Below, one piece after another: positions 1 to 5,910 of a stretch of 6,558 nucleotides of DNA (positions are counted from its first letter, which is position 1; every line of letters begins with the position of its first letter). Origin of the DNA: Ignavibacteriota bacterium (lineage in GTDB: Bacteria; Bacteroidota; Ignavibacteria; Tepidaquicellales; Tepidaquicellaceae); NCBI GenBank assembly GCA_003158365.1, contig PMIW01000231.1, forward strand, positions 208-6,765, in the 5' to 3' direction. A program made the position numbers and the translations under genes. Under the pieces are notes generated by a model. The model was given only the letters and a program-made list of their open reading frames with translations, was not told where the DNA came from and did not search any database.

Positions 1-78
1 AAGAAAGACGTAAAGAAAGACGTCAAAAAAGAAGAACCAAAAAAAGACGTTAAAAAAGAAGAACCAAAAAAGAAGTAA
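1..78 (+). CDS. C-terminal end of a lysine-rich protein (5' truncated by window)
   Basis: Frame 1 is open from the first base to TAA at 76-78, giving 25 residues made almost only of Lys, Asp, Glu, Val and Pro. A 9-residue unit, DVKKEEPKK, occurs twice in tandem (bases 19-45 and 46-72, differing at two third-codon positions), preceded by DVKK at 7-18. The octapeptide DVKKDVKK (bases 7-30) is identical to one near the C-terminus of the LysM protein at 4950-5852, so this may be the tail of a related exported, envelope-binding protein; that is inference, since the body of the gene lies outside the window. A terminator follows closely, which supports a genuine gene end. Function is not assignable from the tail alone. 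Confidence 0.75.
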   Translation, partial: KKDVKKDVKKEEPKKDVKKEEPKKK

Positions 79-80
79 AT

Positions 81-115
81 AATATTTAATTCTTGGATTT
101 CAAGAATTAAATATT
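81..115 (+). repeat. Perfect 15-bp AT-rich inverted repeat
   Basis: Arms at 81-95 (AATATTTAATTCTTG) and 101-115 (CAAGAATTAAATATT) are exact reverse complements around the 5-base loop GATTT. The repeat begins 2 bases after the stop codon of the lysine-rich protein. It is followed by TAAAATAATA rather than a T-run, so it is not itself a standard intrinsic terminator. It could be an mRNA 3'-end stabiliser acting with the terminator just downstream, or an operator-like palindrome. Confidence 0.7.
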
Positions 116-124
116 AAAATAATA

Positions 125-161
125 AAAGCCTTTATACTTATGTATAAAGGCTTTATTTTTT
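125..161 (+). terminator. Rho-independent terminator after the lysine-rich gene
   Basis: A 13-bp perfect stem (125-137 with 142-154, core AAAGCCTTTATAC) encloses a 4-base loop TTAT and is followed at once by ATTTTTT. It lies 46 bases after the upstream stop codon and ends 30 bases before the probable start of the phoH coding region, so it separates the two transcription units. Confidence 0.85.
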
Positions 162-191
162 ATAAATATCTGATTAATATAAAAAATATAA

Positions 192-245
192 ATTACGGAA
201 AAGACAATTCAAATACAGAGTTCAGACCTTCTCAATCTGACAGGT
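192..245 (+). other. Probable N-terminal coding extension of the phoH gene (non-ATG start)
   Basis: The phoH frame stays open upstream of the GTG at 246, back to a TAA at 189-191. The extra 18 codons translate as ITEKTIQIQSSDLLNLTG. They run straight into V-N-E at the annotated start, making a G-V-N step that resembles the start of the conserved N-terminal region of PhoH proteins as I recall it. Choosing GTG 246 would cut this region in the middle. There is no in-frame ATG, GTG or TTG; the candidate starts are ATT at 192 or 207, ATA at 213 and CTG at 237. No Shine-Dalgarno sequence is present. An AUU start, a very short leader, or a base change or sequencing error that removed an ATG are all possible. 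Confidence 0.55.
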
Positions 246-1163
246 GTGAACGAAGTAAATATAAACGAAATAAGAGAGCATTTCGACGCAACCATAGTAG
301 TACGCGGTGAATCTGTCATTTTAAAAGGTGAAGAAAAAGAAATTCAGGTACTGGAAAAGATTTTCAAAGAGCTTGTTTTTCTTCAGAGCAGACAGGGGAA
401 CATAACGCGGAACGATATAAGGCTTGTGCTCGAGCTAACGGATAACAATGATTCCGAGAACTCCTTCAGAAATAACTTCGGCGTAAGCGTTTCAGATATT
501 GACAATATTATTTTACATAAAAGAAACGATTACATAAAGCCGAAAACCGCGACACAAATCGAATATGTAAAAAAAGTAAAGGAGAACGATATAGTGTTCG
601 CAATCGGGCCTGCTGGCACGGGTAAAACTTATCTTGCCGTAGCTTTTGCGGTAGCAGCGTTGAAAAGCAAGGTTATTGGAAAAATCGTACTGTCCAGACC
701 TGCGGTGGAAGCGGGTGAAAGTCTCGGTTTCCTGCCAGGGGATTTATCTGAAAAAATCGACCCGTACTTAAAACCGCTTTATGATGCGCTTGAAGACATG
801 ATACCACTCGAGAAATTAAGAACTTACATTGAAAAAAAGACAATCGAAATAGTTCCGCTTGCATACATGCGCGGAAGAACCTTAAATAATTCCTTTGTAA
901 TACTTGACGAAGCCCAGAACGCCACAAATGTCCAGATGAAAATGTTTTTAACAAGATTAGGGCCAAATTCAAAAGCAATAATTACAGGCGATATAACACA
1001 GATTGACTTACCCGGAAAAGAACATTCGGGTCTGGTTCAGATTCAAAATATTTTAAAAGGAATTCCGGACATAGAATTTGTTTATTTTAATAAAAATGAT
1101 GTTGTAAGGCACAGGCTTATAAAAAATATTATAGATGCCTATGAAAGATATAATGGAGTGTGA
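246..1163 (+). CDS. phoH: PhoH-family P-loop ATPase (PhoL/YbeZ type)
   Basis: This is a cytoplasmic NTPase of the PhoH family, implicated by its E. coli relative YbeZ (partner of the endonuclease YbeY) in RNA and ribosome metabolism; the exact substrate is not known. Visible motifs, numbered from GTG 246: Walker A GPAGTGKT (121-128), the family signature RPAVEAGESLGFLPGD (151-166), Walker B VILDEAQN (218-225), GDITQIDLP (248-256) and the C-terminal NDVVRHRL segment (284-291). All expected catalytic residues are present. There is no added PIN or KH domain, so this is the short form. The 305 residues from GTG become 323 if translation begins at 192, and the longer form fits the family better. 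It is preceded by a terminator and followed by a 113-base AT-rich gap without a clear terminator, so it may be its own unit or read on into the next genes. ybeY is not in the window. Confidence 0.95.
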   Translation: MNEVNINEIREHFDATIVVRGESVILKGEEKEIQVLEKIFKELVFLQSRQGNITRNDIRLVLELTDNNDSENSFRNNFGVSVSDIDNIILHKRNDYIKPKTATQIEYVKKVKENDIVFAIGPAGTGKTYLAVAFAVAALKSKVIGKIVLSRPAVEAGESLGFLPGDLSEKIDPYLKPLYDALEDMIPLEKLRTYIEKKTIEIVPLAYMRGRTLNNSFVILDEAQNATNVQMKMFLTRLGPNSKAIITGDITQIDLPGKEHSGLVQIQNILKGIPDIEFVYFNKNDVVRHRLIKNIIDAYERYNGV

Positions 1164-1276
1164 AATATAGTTTTTTTTAATAAATAATTTATTAGATTGA
1201 TTTATTGCTTTACTTTCAATAAATTTACTTAAAGTGTAGTATTTTAAACTCTTATAAATTTTTAAATACAACAAAT

Positions 1277-2494
1277 ATGGCAGAAAAATCAGCATTTAAA
1301 TCAATCAGTAAAACCTTTACTGAAAATGTTAAACAAATGACAGATGATGAAATTCAGGGAAAAATCCATACTGTTAAAGAAAACCATTCGGAATTAATTC
1401 AGATTAACACGTATATAGTAAAACAGCACTTAAAACAAATTGACCGTGAAGGTTCAATAGATGTATTAAGATCTGCATTACCTTCTTTTTTACTATTATT
1501 ACTTTCTCTTGTAGTTGATGTGTCATATGTCCCGTTTTTGGGACGCGTTGCAAATAACTTTGCGTCATGGGCATTTCCGGGTTCATCACTGACGAATCAG
1601 GTTGTTGAACCAAAACAGTTTTGGTGGTTACCGTTTGCAGCTTACATTCTGTTTATTCTGTTTGCTTATTTATCGAACAGGAATCTGAAAAAACAAATCG
1701 CAACAAAAGGACCGGCTGAAGACATTATTTCAAGGATAATCGAAAGTTACAGCGGACTGGTTGACGCAATTGCAACTGCCCTGCCGTTACTGGGTGCTGC
1801 AATTCTTCTTATTTCAATCAAAGAAGGACCAACAATATTCTTAGGATTTTCAGTTCCTTTTGAAGTCAAATCGATTTTAATTCTGGCAATAGGAAAATTG
1901 TTCGGTTCGGTATTCGAAGTACAGGGATTACAGTTCCAGGCAATTACTGAAGAAATAAACAAATTCGAAACCGAATATGAATTTTATAACCAGAGCGCAA
2001 ATCAGGACAGTTTGCTGGAAGGCCTGAAAGAAGCCAACAGAGAACTCATCACCAGTCTTGCAACAAGCGGCGGTATAAAGCAGATTTCAAAGGAAGAGGC
2101 AGAACAGATTCTCAACATCATTAAATTCTCACAGGGGGTTAATGACCAGTTCGTAAAGAGCATTGTCACACTTAAAAACACAGTTGCCGAACTCAGCAAT
2201 ATCAAAGTATTCGATCCGGAACTGGTAAAACAAATAAATACATCGCTAAACACGTTGACAAATGTAGCTTCCATAGTTCAGAAGACTACTGAATATTCTG
2301 CCACGTTAAAAACAAATATGGACGCTATTCACAAAATCGGAGCGGAAATAAACAATATTAAATTACCTGACGAAAAAGTTCTTGGCGAGTTGCAAAAGAC
2401 ATCTCATTTGTTAATAGAAACTATTAATAATCTGAAAGATTCGAATGCACTAAAGAGCTTGGAAAATCTTGTTTACCTTGCAGGAAAACGTTAA
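1277..2494 (+). CDS. Four-helix inner-membrane protein with long cytoplasmic helical tail; possible MotA/ExbB/GldL-like stator
   Basis: I do not recognise this 405-residue protein as a named family. An acidic/basic, helix-rich N-terminus (1-66) is followed by four predicted membrane helices near 67-89, 114-132, 162-181 and 195-217, then about 190 mostly helical residues with many heptad-like Leu/Ile/Val and Asn/Thr. Lysines after helix 2 (SNRNLKKQ, 133-140) suggest N- and C-termini in the cytoplasm. Four helices with helices 3 and 4 as the last pair and a long cytoplasmic tail match the MotA plan. The LPLLGAAILLI stretch in helix 3 faintly recalls the APLLGLLGT stretch of ExbB/TolQ, and the tail recalls that of GldL in character only. 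Charged residues lie within or at the edge of helices (D81, K207, E214). The start ATG follows an A-rich leader without Shine-Dalgarno. A single-pass periplasmic partner gene starts 43 bases downstream. The gene is certain; the stator idea is inference. Confidence 0.9.
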   Translation: MAEKSAFKSISKTFTENVKQMTDDEIQGKIHTVKENHSELIQINTYIVKQHLKQIDREGSIDVLRSALPSFLLLLLSLVVDVSYVPFLGRVANNFASWAFPGSSLTNQVVEPKQFWWLPFAAYILFILFAYLSNRNLKKQIATKGPAEDIISRIIESYSGLVDAIATALPLLGAAILLISIKEGPTIFLGFSVPFEVKSILILAIGKLFGSVFEVQGLQFQAITEEINKFETEYEFYNQSANQDSLLEGLKEANRELITSLATSGGIKQISKEEAEQILNIIKFSQGVNDQFVKSIVTLKNTVAELSNIKVFDPELVKQINTSLNTLTNVASIVQKTTEYSATLKTNMDAIHKIGAEINNIKLPDEKVLGELQKTSHLLIETINNLKDSNALKSLENLVYLAGKR

Positions 2495-2537
2495 TTTTTT
2501 AAATTAATCTTTTTTCAACAATAAATTTTAAAAGGAT

Positions 2538-3434
2538 ATGAAAAAAGGCAGAGATGTAAAATTCATTATATATCAGGTATTATATATTTTCGTAATATGT
2601 GTTATAGCACTAAAAGGTGCTGACATTAACCTGGAAGAAGTACTTGACGCAAAACAAGTAGTCAAAAAGACATATGCAGATTCACTAAAAAAATATATCG
2701 ACTCCATTCTTGCTCTTGGTCTGATACCAAGTATAAGTATTGATACAAACAAGATATTTACAGCTGAAGACATGGAAAAAGTAATGGCGGAACTTAACCA
2801 GCTTAAAAAAGACATACCGCCGCCCATAGTACAGCAGGAACAAATAAGGATAAAAACAGAAACAACAAAACCCGATATAAAGGAACCCGATAAAATTAAA
2901 AAAGCAACGGTACAGGGAGTTGAATTGACTCAGTATTCCCAGTCTTCATTGAAAAACCCGTATTCGGAGACTCTTGTTATTACGGCAGACGGCAAAACAC
3001 TCGCCTCAATACCGCCGCAGCAAAGCGCGAAAATTTTATTGGGCGGTGAGAGTTCGGTAACATTCAGAGTTGGTGATGCAACCGATACCAAACCAACTAA
3101 ACAAAAACAATCACCAAAAGTTGAAATTCAAAAAGTTTATGCGGGCGGAAGTCTGAGACAGGTTCAAAATTCCGTAGGATTCCGTGTAACAATCTTATCC
3201 AACAACCCCGGTGATTTAGATGTAAAAATAAGCGGACCTGTTTCAACAAAACAGGTTAGTCCGACTGTCTTTGATGTGACTTTGACATTACTCGGTTCAC
3301 AAGCAGCATTCGATGCATGGACCAAAGGAAAAGATGAACCATATAAAGCGAGCTTCACCGTAAACATTAAGGATAAATATAATCCCAAGTTCTCAATTTC
3401 GCAAATTGGGGTATTTACTTTCGATAAATGGTAA
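2538..3434 (+). CDS. Single-pass inner-membrane protein with periplasmic beta-rich domain; possible GldM-like partner
   Basis: The 298-residue protein begins with a short basic cytoplasmic stub (MKKGRDVK), then one hydrophobic helix (about 9-27) with no clear signal-peptidase site, so it is probably anchored N-in/C-out. Residues 30-93 look helical and end in a proline kink (IPPP, 93-97). A charged Lys/Thr/Glu-rich linker (100-122) leads to beta-rich segments (about 123-180 and 195-298) separated by a second Lys/Thr/Gln/Pro linker (181-195). The N-terminus, a basic stub followed by a helix ending in IAL and then EEVLDA, resembles the GldM N-terminus as I recall it (a helix ending ...LALN, then SKEVL.AF). 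It is far shorter than typical GldM, which has about 500 residues. Order and topology after a multi-helix gene match motor pairs such as MotAB, ExbBD and GldLM. AAAGGA at 2531-2536 lies only 1 base from the ATG, too close to be a normal ribosome site. The gene is certain; the family link is tentative. Confidence 0.9.
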   Translation: MKKGRDVKFIIYQVLYIFVICVIALKGADINLEEVLDAKQVVKKTYADSLKKYIDSILALGLIPSISIDTNKIFTAEDMEKVMAELNQLKKDIPPPIVQQEQIRIKTETTKPDIKEPDKIKKATVQGVELTQYSQSSLKNPYSETLVITADGKTLASIPPQQSAKILLGGESSVTFRVGDATDTKPTKQKQSPKVEIQKVYAGGSLRQVQNSVGFRVTILSNNPGDLDVKISGPVSTKQVSPTVFDVTLTLLGSQAAFDAWTKGKDEPYKASFTVNIKDKYNPKFSISQIGVFTFDKW

Positions 3435-3510
3435 TAATACCATTATCAAAAAATAAATGATTATTACGTTAAAATAGATTGTTTATTAATTATCATTAAT
3501 TTATAAAATA

Positions 3511-4938
3511 ATGAAGAATAAAATTACAAAAGAAGTGGTAGTTGCTTTTACTATCATATTGTTTTTGGTATGTACTAATTTAAAGGCTCAGGTCGAATTG
3601 GATACCACATCGGTACCGCCAGTCGGGATAATGGTCGACACGACGACCACACCGCCTTTAATAATGAGTCCCATAGATACCGGTACTACCAAAATAGATA
3701 CTACTATCGGTAATGTTATTACTACTACCAATAATGAACCGACAAAGTCTTACAAATATGTTTTCAAAGAAGACGAGAAGGACCCGACTTCATGGAGTCA
3801 CTTCCGGATTGACGGTAAAACTGAAGATGACAAAAAATTCAGGGAAATTCAGACGATTCTTGGAATAGAACCTCCATTGGGAACTCTTACTCTCAGCATC
3901 AATTTAACGGATCCTAAACTCCAAATGATTACTATCGGAGATGAAAACGATCCGACTGCGAAAACATTTTCCGCATCACAGGTTCCGGATTCTATTTTAT
4001 CATTTATGGTGCAATGGAGAGGAATCAATAAATACAATTTATCCAAAGTCGGATACAATTATGCATCGGTATTCATCGAAGCAGTCAAGAAAGTAAAATT
4101 TACAGAATTTTTATCACCTCCGAAAAGGGAAATCGAAATTGTAAATACAGTTGCATACATCAATCAGTATTTAAATTTCTTTGGAGGCGACCCGCTTGGT
4201 ATTCCTATTAAAAGAGGATTTGGATTCTCATTCCATGCTGGTACACCATATTCAGGTCCATTAGAAACAGATTTAATAGGAGCAAGTTTCCATATGCTTG
4301 GTGCTTCCATTGGAGTCACGACACGCATCAAAGAACTTGTTCAAAAACGCTCTGCAGGTGCAACGAAAGATGAACAACAAAGTAAATTTGCAAATTATAA
4401 CAATATATTTACTCCAAAACTCGGACTTGAAATAAATTATGTGGTTCCGTTTGGTAACTTCTTCCAGATTGGTTATTTTTCAACTATAGATACAGGTGAT
4501 TACGACCCGCCGATACAGGTTAGAAGCAATGATACTTCTTCATATAAATACATGCCGAACAATGTATTGGTTAAGGGCGGATACGTCAACTGGGAATTCA
4601 GATATCCCATCAGGGTATTCAGATCAACAAGGTCGAAAATATATGTGGCAAAATATCTCGGTGAAGTTCACGCAGGATTTGTCGGAAGAGAATTAACCGT
4701 TGCAAGTTCCGTATTCGATGTGAGAATAAACGCAACATTCGGGAGCTCGAAACGAAACTTCCAGCTGCTGCTGGAGGCATATGTATCGAGCATTGGAGAA
4801 GGTTTCTCGCTCAGTGCATTTGCAATCGGACCATCAGTAAGGTTAACAAAATCACCTGACGGTTCACTGGGTGCGGTTACTATATTAGTAAACGCGAGGT
4901 TAAAGATCGGTGACTTCTTCGACGAATTTTACAAATAA
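3511..4938 (+). CDS. Exported protein with Thr/Pro-rich linker and predicted outer-membrane beta-barrel
   Basis: The 475-residue protein has a typical signal peptide (basic MKNKITK, hydrophobic 9-21, likely cleavage after A26 in LKA-Q). Mature residues 30-75 are low complexity with repeated DTT...PP units (DTTSVPP 31-37, DTTTTPP 43-49, then DTGTT and DTTIGN), a probable extended linker. Residues 80-230 look like a soluble domain (KFREIQTILGIEPPLGTL and similar). From about 235 to the end, alternating aromatic/hydrophobic strands with Gly and short polar turns (GFGFSFHAG, KLGLEINYVVPFG, FQIGYFS, KGGYVNWEFRYPI, EVHAGFVG, FDVRINATF, FQLLLEAYVS, SLSAFAIGPSVRL, GAVTILVNARLKI) suggest a beta-barrel of roughly 10-12 strands. 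The protein ends DEFYK, not in the terminal Phe common in proteobacterial porins. No family is recognised; it is not a clear PorP/SprF. It is only 11 bases upstream of the LysM gene, so the two are probably co-translated and may act together at the outer membrane/peptidoglycan. Confidence 0.9.
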   Translation: MKNKITKEVVVAFTIILFLVCTNLKAQVELDTTSVPPVGIMVDTTTTPPLIMSPIDTGTTKIDTTIGNVITTTNNEPTKSYKYVFKEDEKDPTSWSHFRIDGKTEDDKKFREIQTILGIEPPLGTLTLSINLTDPKLQMITIGDENDPTAKTFSASQVPDSILSFMVQWRGINKYNLSKVGYNYASVFIEAVKKVKFTEFLSPPKREIEIVNTVAYINQYLNFFGGDPLGIPIKRGFGFSFHAGTPYSGPLETDLIGASFHMLGASIGVTTRIKELVQKRSAGATKDEQQSKFANYNNIFTPKLGLEINYVVPFGNFFQIGYFSTIDTGDYDPPIQVRSNDTSSYKYMPNNVLVKGGYVNWEFRYPIRVFRSTRSKIYVAKYLGEVHAGFVGRELTVASSVFDVRINATFGSSKRNFQLLLEAYVSSIGEGFSLSAFAIGPSVRLTKSPDGSLGAVTILVNARLKIGDFFDEFYK

Positions 4939-4949
4939 AAATAATAATA

Positions 4950-5852
4950 ATGAAAACCTTCTATTTAATTGTTTTTATCATTTTTGCTCTTGCAATACAA
5001 AACGTGACTTTTGCTCAGGATGAGGATTGCTGTGAAGAGGATGATAAATACGGAAAAGAAGGGGAGATTACAGATGCTGAATGGCAGCAGCAGATGGATG
5101 AATTAACTGCAAGAAAAAAGGGACTTGAAGAAAATTTAGCCAAGTATGCAAGGGATATCGAGGACCTGAAAGCAGCATTAAGTGAAAAAGTAAGTGAAGC
5201 TCACAATGCGGAAATTGACTTTTACGGAACAATAGGCATGAATAAAGCGGGTCTTGAAGATTTCAAGAGGCAGTTCAGTGAAACCGAAAAGAAAATTTTG
5301 AACAGGACAGGAACACCTGCAGATGCAAGAAAATATTACTTCAATGATATTGCAGCATCCAAAGCGAAATGCATACCGGAATTCTGGTCAAGATTCGTAA
5401 TGATGAAACAGAAACTCGAGCAATGGGAAAAGGAAAGCCTTATTACCGTTAAAGAAGATAAATATACCGTCATAAAAGGTGATTGCCTGTGGAGAATTGC
5501 CGGGAAAGCAGATATATACAACAATCCGAAATACTGGCCGAAAATCTGGGAAGCAAACGAAGACGGTGTAATTTCAGCTCCGGCGCATACGCCGAAGAAA
5601 GTAACGAATCCGAACTTAATTTATCCGGGTCAGGTTCTGAGAATACAAAAACTGACAGATGAAGATTTGAAGAAGCTTGTGGATAACACATACATAATGA
5701 AAAATGTCAGGAAAATAAAAGAACTCGAAAAGGATAAGAAAGTTAATCAGAAGAAGAAAAAGAATAAGACAAAAGAAATAAAGAAAATAGATAAGACTAA
5801 AAAGAAAGTAACCGACGTGAAGAAAGATGTTAAGAAGGATATAAAGAAATAA
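4950..5852 (+). CDS. Exported coiled-coil LysM protein with polylysine tail
   Basis: The 300-residue protein starts with a signal peptide (1-22, cleavage likely after FA-Q). An acidic mature start with two adjacent Cys (C27, C28) is not a lipobox, so it is not an obvious lipoprotein. A charged coiled coil follows (about 42-84), then a helical region (90-165). A LysM domain occupies about 171-233: YTVIKGDCLWRIA, then YWPKIWEAN and NPNLIYPGQVLRI. It is of the longer YgaU-like type, with an insert between the helices and a Cys where Thr or Ser is usual (GDC at 177-179). LysM domains bind N-acetylglucosamine polymers, so attachment to peptidoglycan is the likely role. The tail is lysine-rich: 21 of the last 40 residues are Lys, with DVKKDVKK at 289-296. 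Such a tail could bind wall teichoic-like polymers, lipid A phosphates or nucleic acid; which is unknown. The gene is last in the run and followed by a terminator. It has no Shine-Dalgarno and an A/T-rich leader. Confidence 0.92.
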   Translation: MKTFYLIVFIIFALAIQNVTFAQDEDCCEEDDKYGKEGEITDAEWQQQMDELTARKKGLEENLAKYARDIEDLKAALSEKVSEAHNAEIDFYGTIGMNKAGLEDFKRQFSETEKKILNRTGTPADARKYYFNDIAASKAKCIPEFWSRFVMMKQKLEQWEKESLITVKEDKYTVIKGDCLWRIAGKADIYNNPKYWPKIWEANEDGVISAPAHTPKKVTNPNLIYPGQVLRIQKLTDEDLKKLVDNTYIMKNVRKIKELEKDKKVNQKKKKNKTKEIKKIDKTKKKVTDVKKDVKKDIKK

Positions 5853-5873
5853 ATTCTTTTTCGAAAAGATTAT

Positions 5874-5907
5874 AAAGCCCTTAAGAGAAATCTTAAGGGC
5901 TTTTTTT
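5874..5907. terminator. Stem-loop terminator between convergent genes
   Basis: A perfect 13-bp stem (5874-5886 AAAGCCCTTAAGA with 5891-5903) closes on a GAAA tetraloop of the stable GNRA type and runs into seven T on the + strand (5901-5907), ending the LysM gene 21 bases after its stop codon. Read on the - strand the same stem is followed by TTTATAATC, a poorer T-run, so it may also stop rsmB transcription, less efficiently. The convergent stop codons are only 58 bases apart. Confidence 0.9.
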
Positions 5908-5910
5908 ATT

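Noticed and set aside
1179..1193. Short palindrome AATAAA-TAA-TTTATT after phoH as a terminator
   Set aside because: It is only 6 A/T pairs and the T-run precedes rather than follows it.
1197..1225. Possible promoter TTGATT-17-TAAATT upstream of the four-gene run
   Set aside because: Each hexamer matches the sigma-70 consensus at only 4 of 6 bases, and matches this weak are expected by chance in a gap so rich in A and T. A promoter somewhere in 1164-1276 is plausible but cannot be placed.
1053..1295. Open frame on the - strand across the end of phoH and the following gap
   Set aside because: It is antisense to conserved phoH codons, has the Ile/Tyr/Lys/Asn composition of translated AT-rich noncoding DNA, and shows no motif or signal.
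2491..2515. Hairpin TTAATTT-TTT-AAATTAA with a following T-run as a terminator between the first two cassette genes
   Set aside because: The stem is 7 A/T pairs with no G/C, too weak to terminate reliably; partial attenuation cannot be excluded.
2531..2536. AAAGGA as a Shine-Dalgarno site for the gene at 2538
   Set aside because: It is 1 base from the ATG, whereas a working site normally lies about 5-9 bases away, and the other genes here lack such sites.
4496..4696. Second + strand open frame inside the barrel gene
   Set aside because: It lies wholly within a well-supported signal-peptide-bearing gene in another frame and has no recognisable features.
5016..5034. Cys pair after the signal peptide of the LysM protein as a lipoprotein lipobox
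   Set aside because: The residues before the Cys are D-E-D, not the small/hydrophobic lipobox pattern, and a better signal peptidase I site lies at FA-Q.
1277..5852. Calling the cassette a canonical gldKLMN type IX secretion locus
   Set aside because: No GldK-like lipoprotein or GldN is visible, the multi-helix protein has four helices rather than GldL's two, and the GldM-like protein is about half the usual length.
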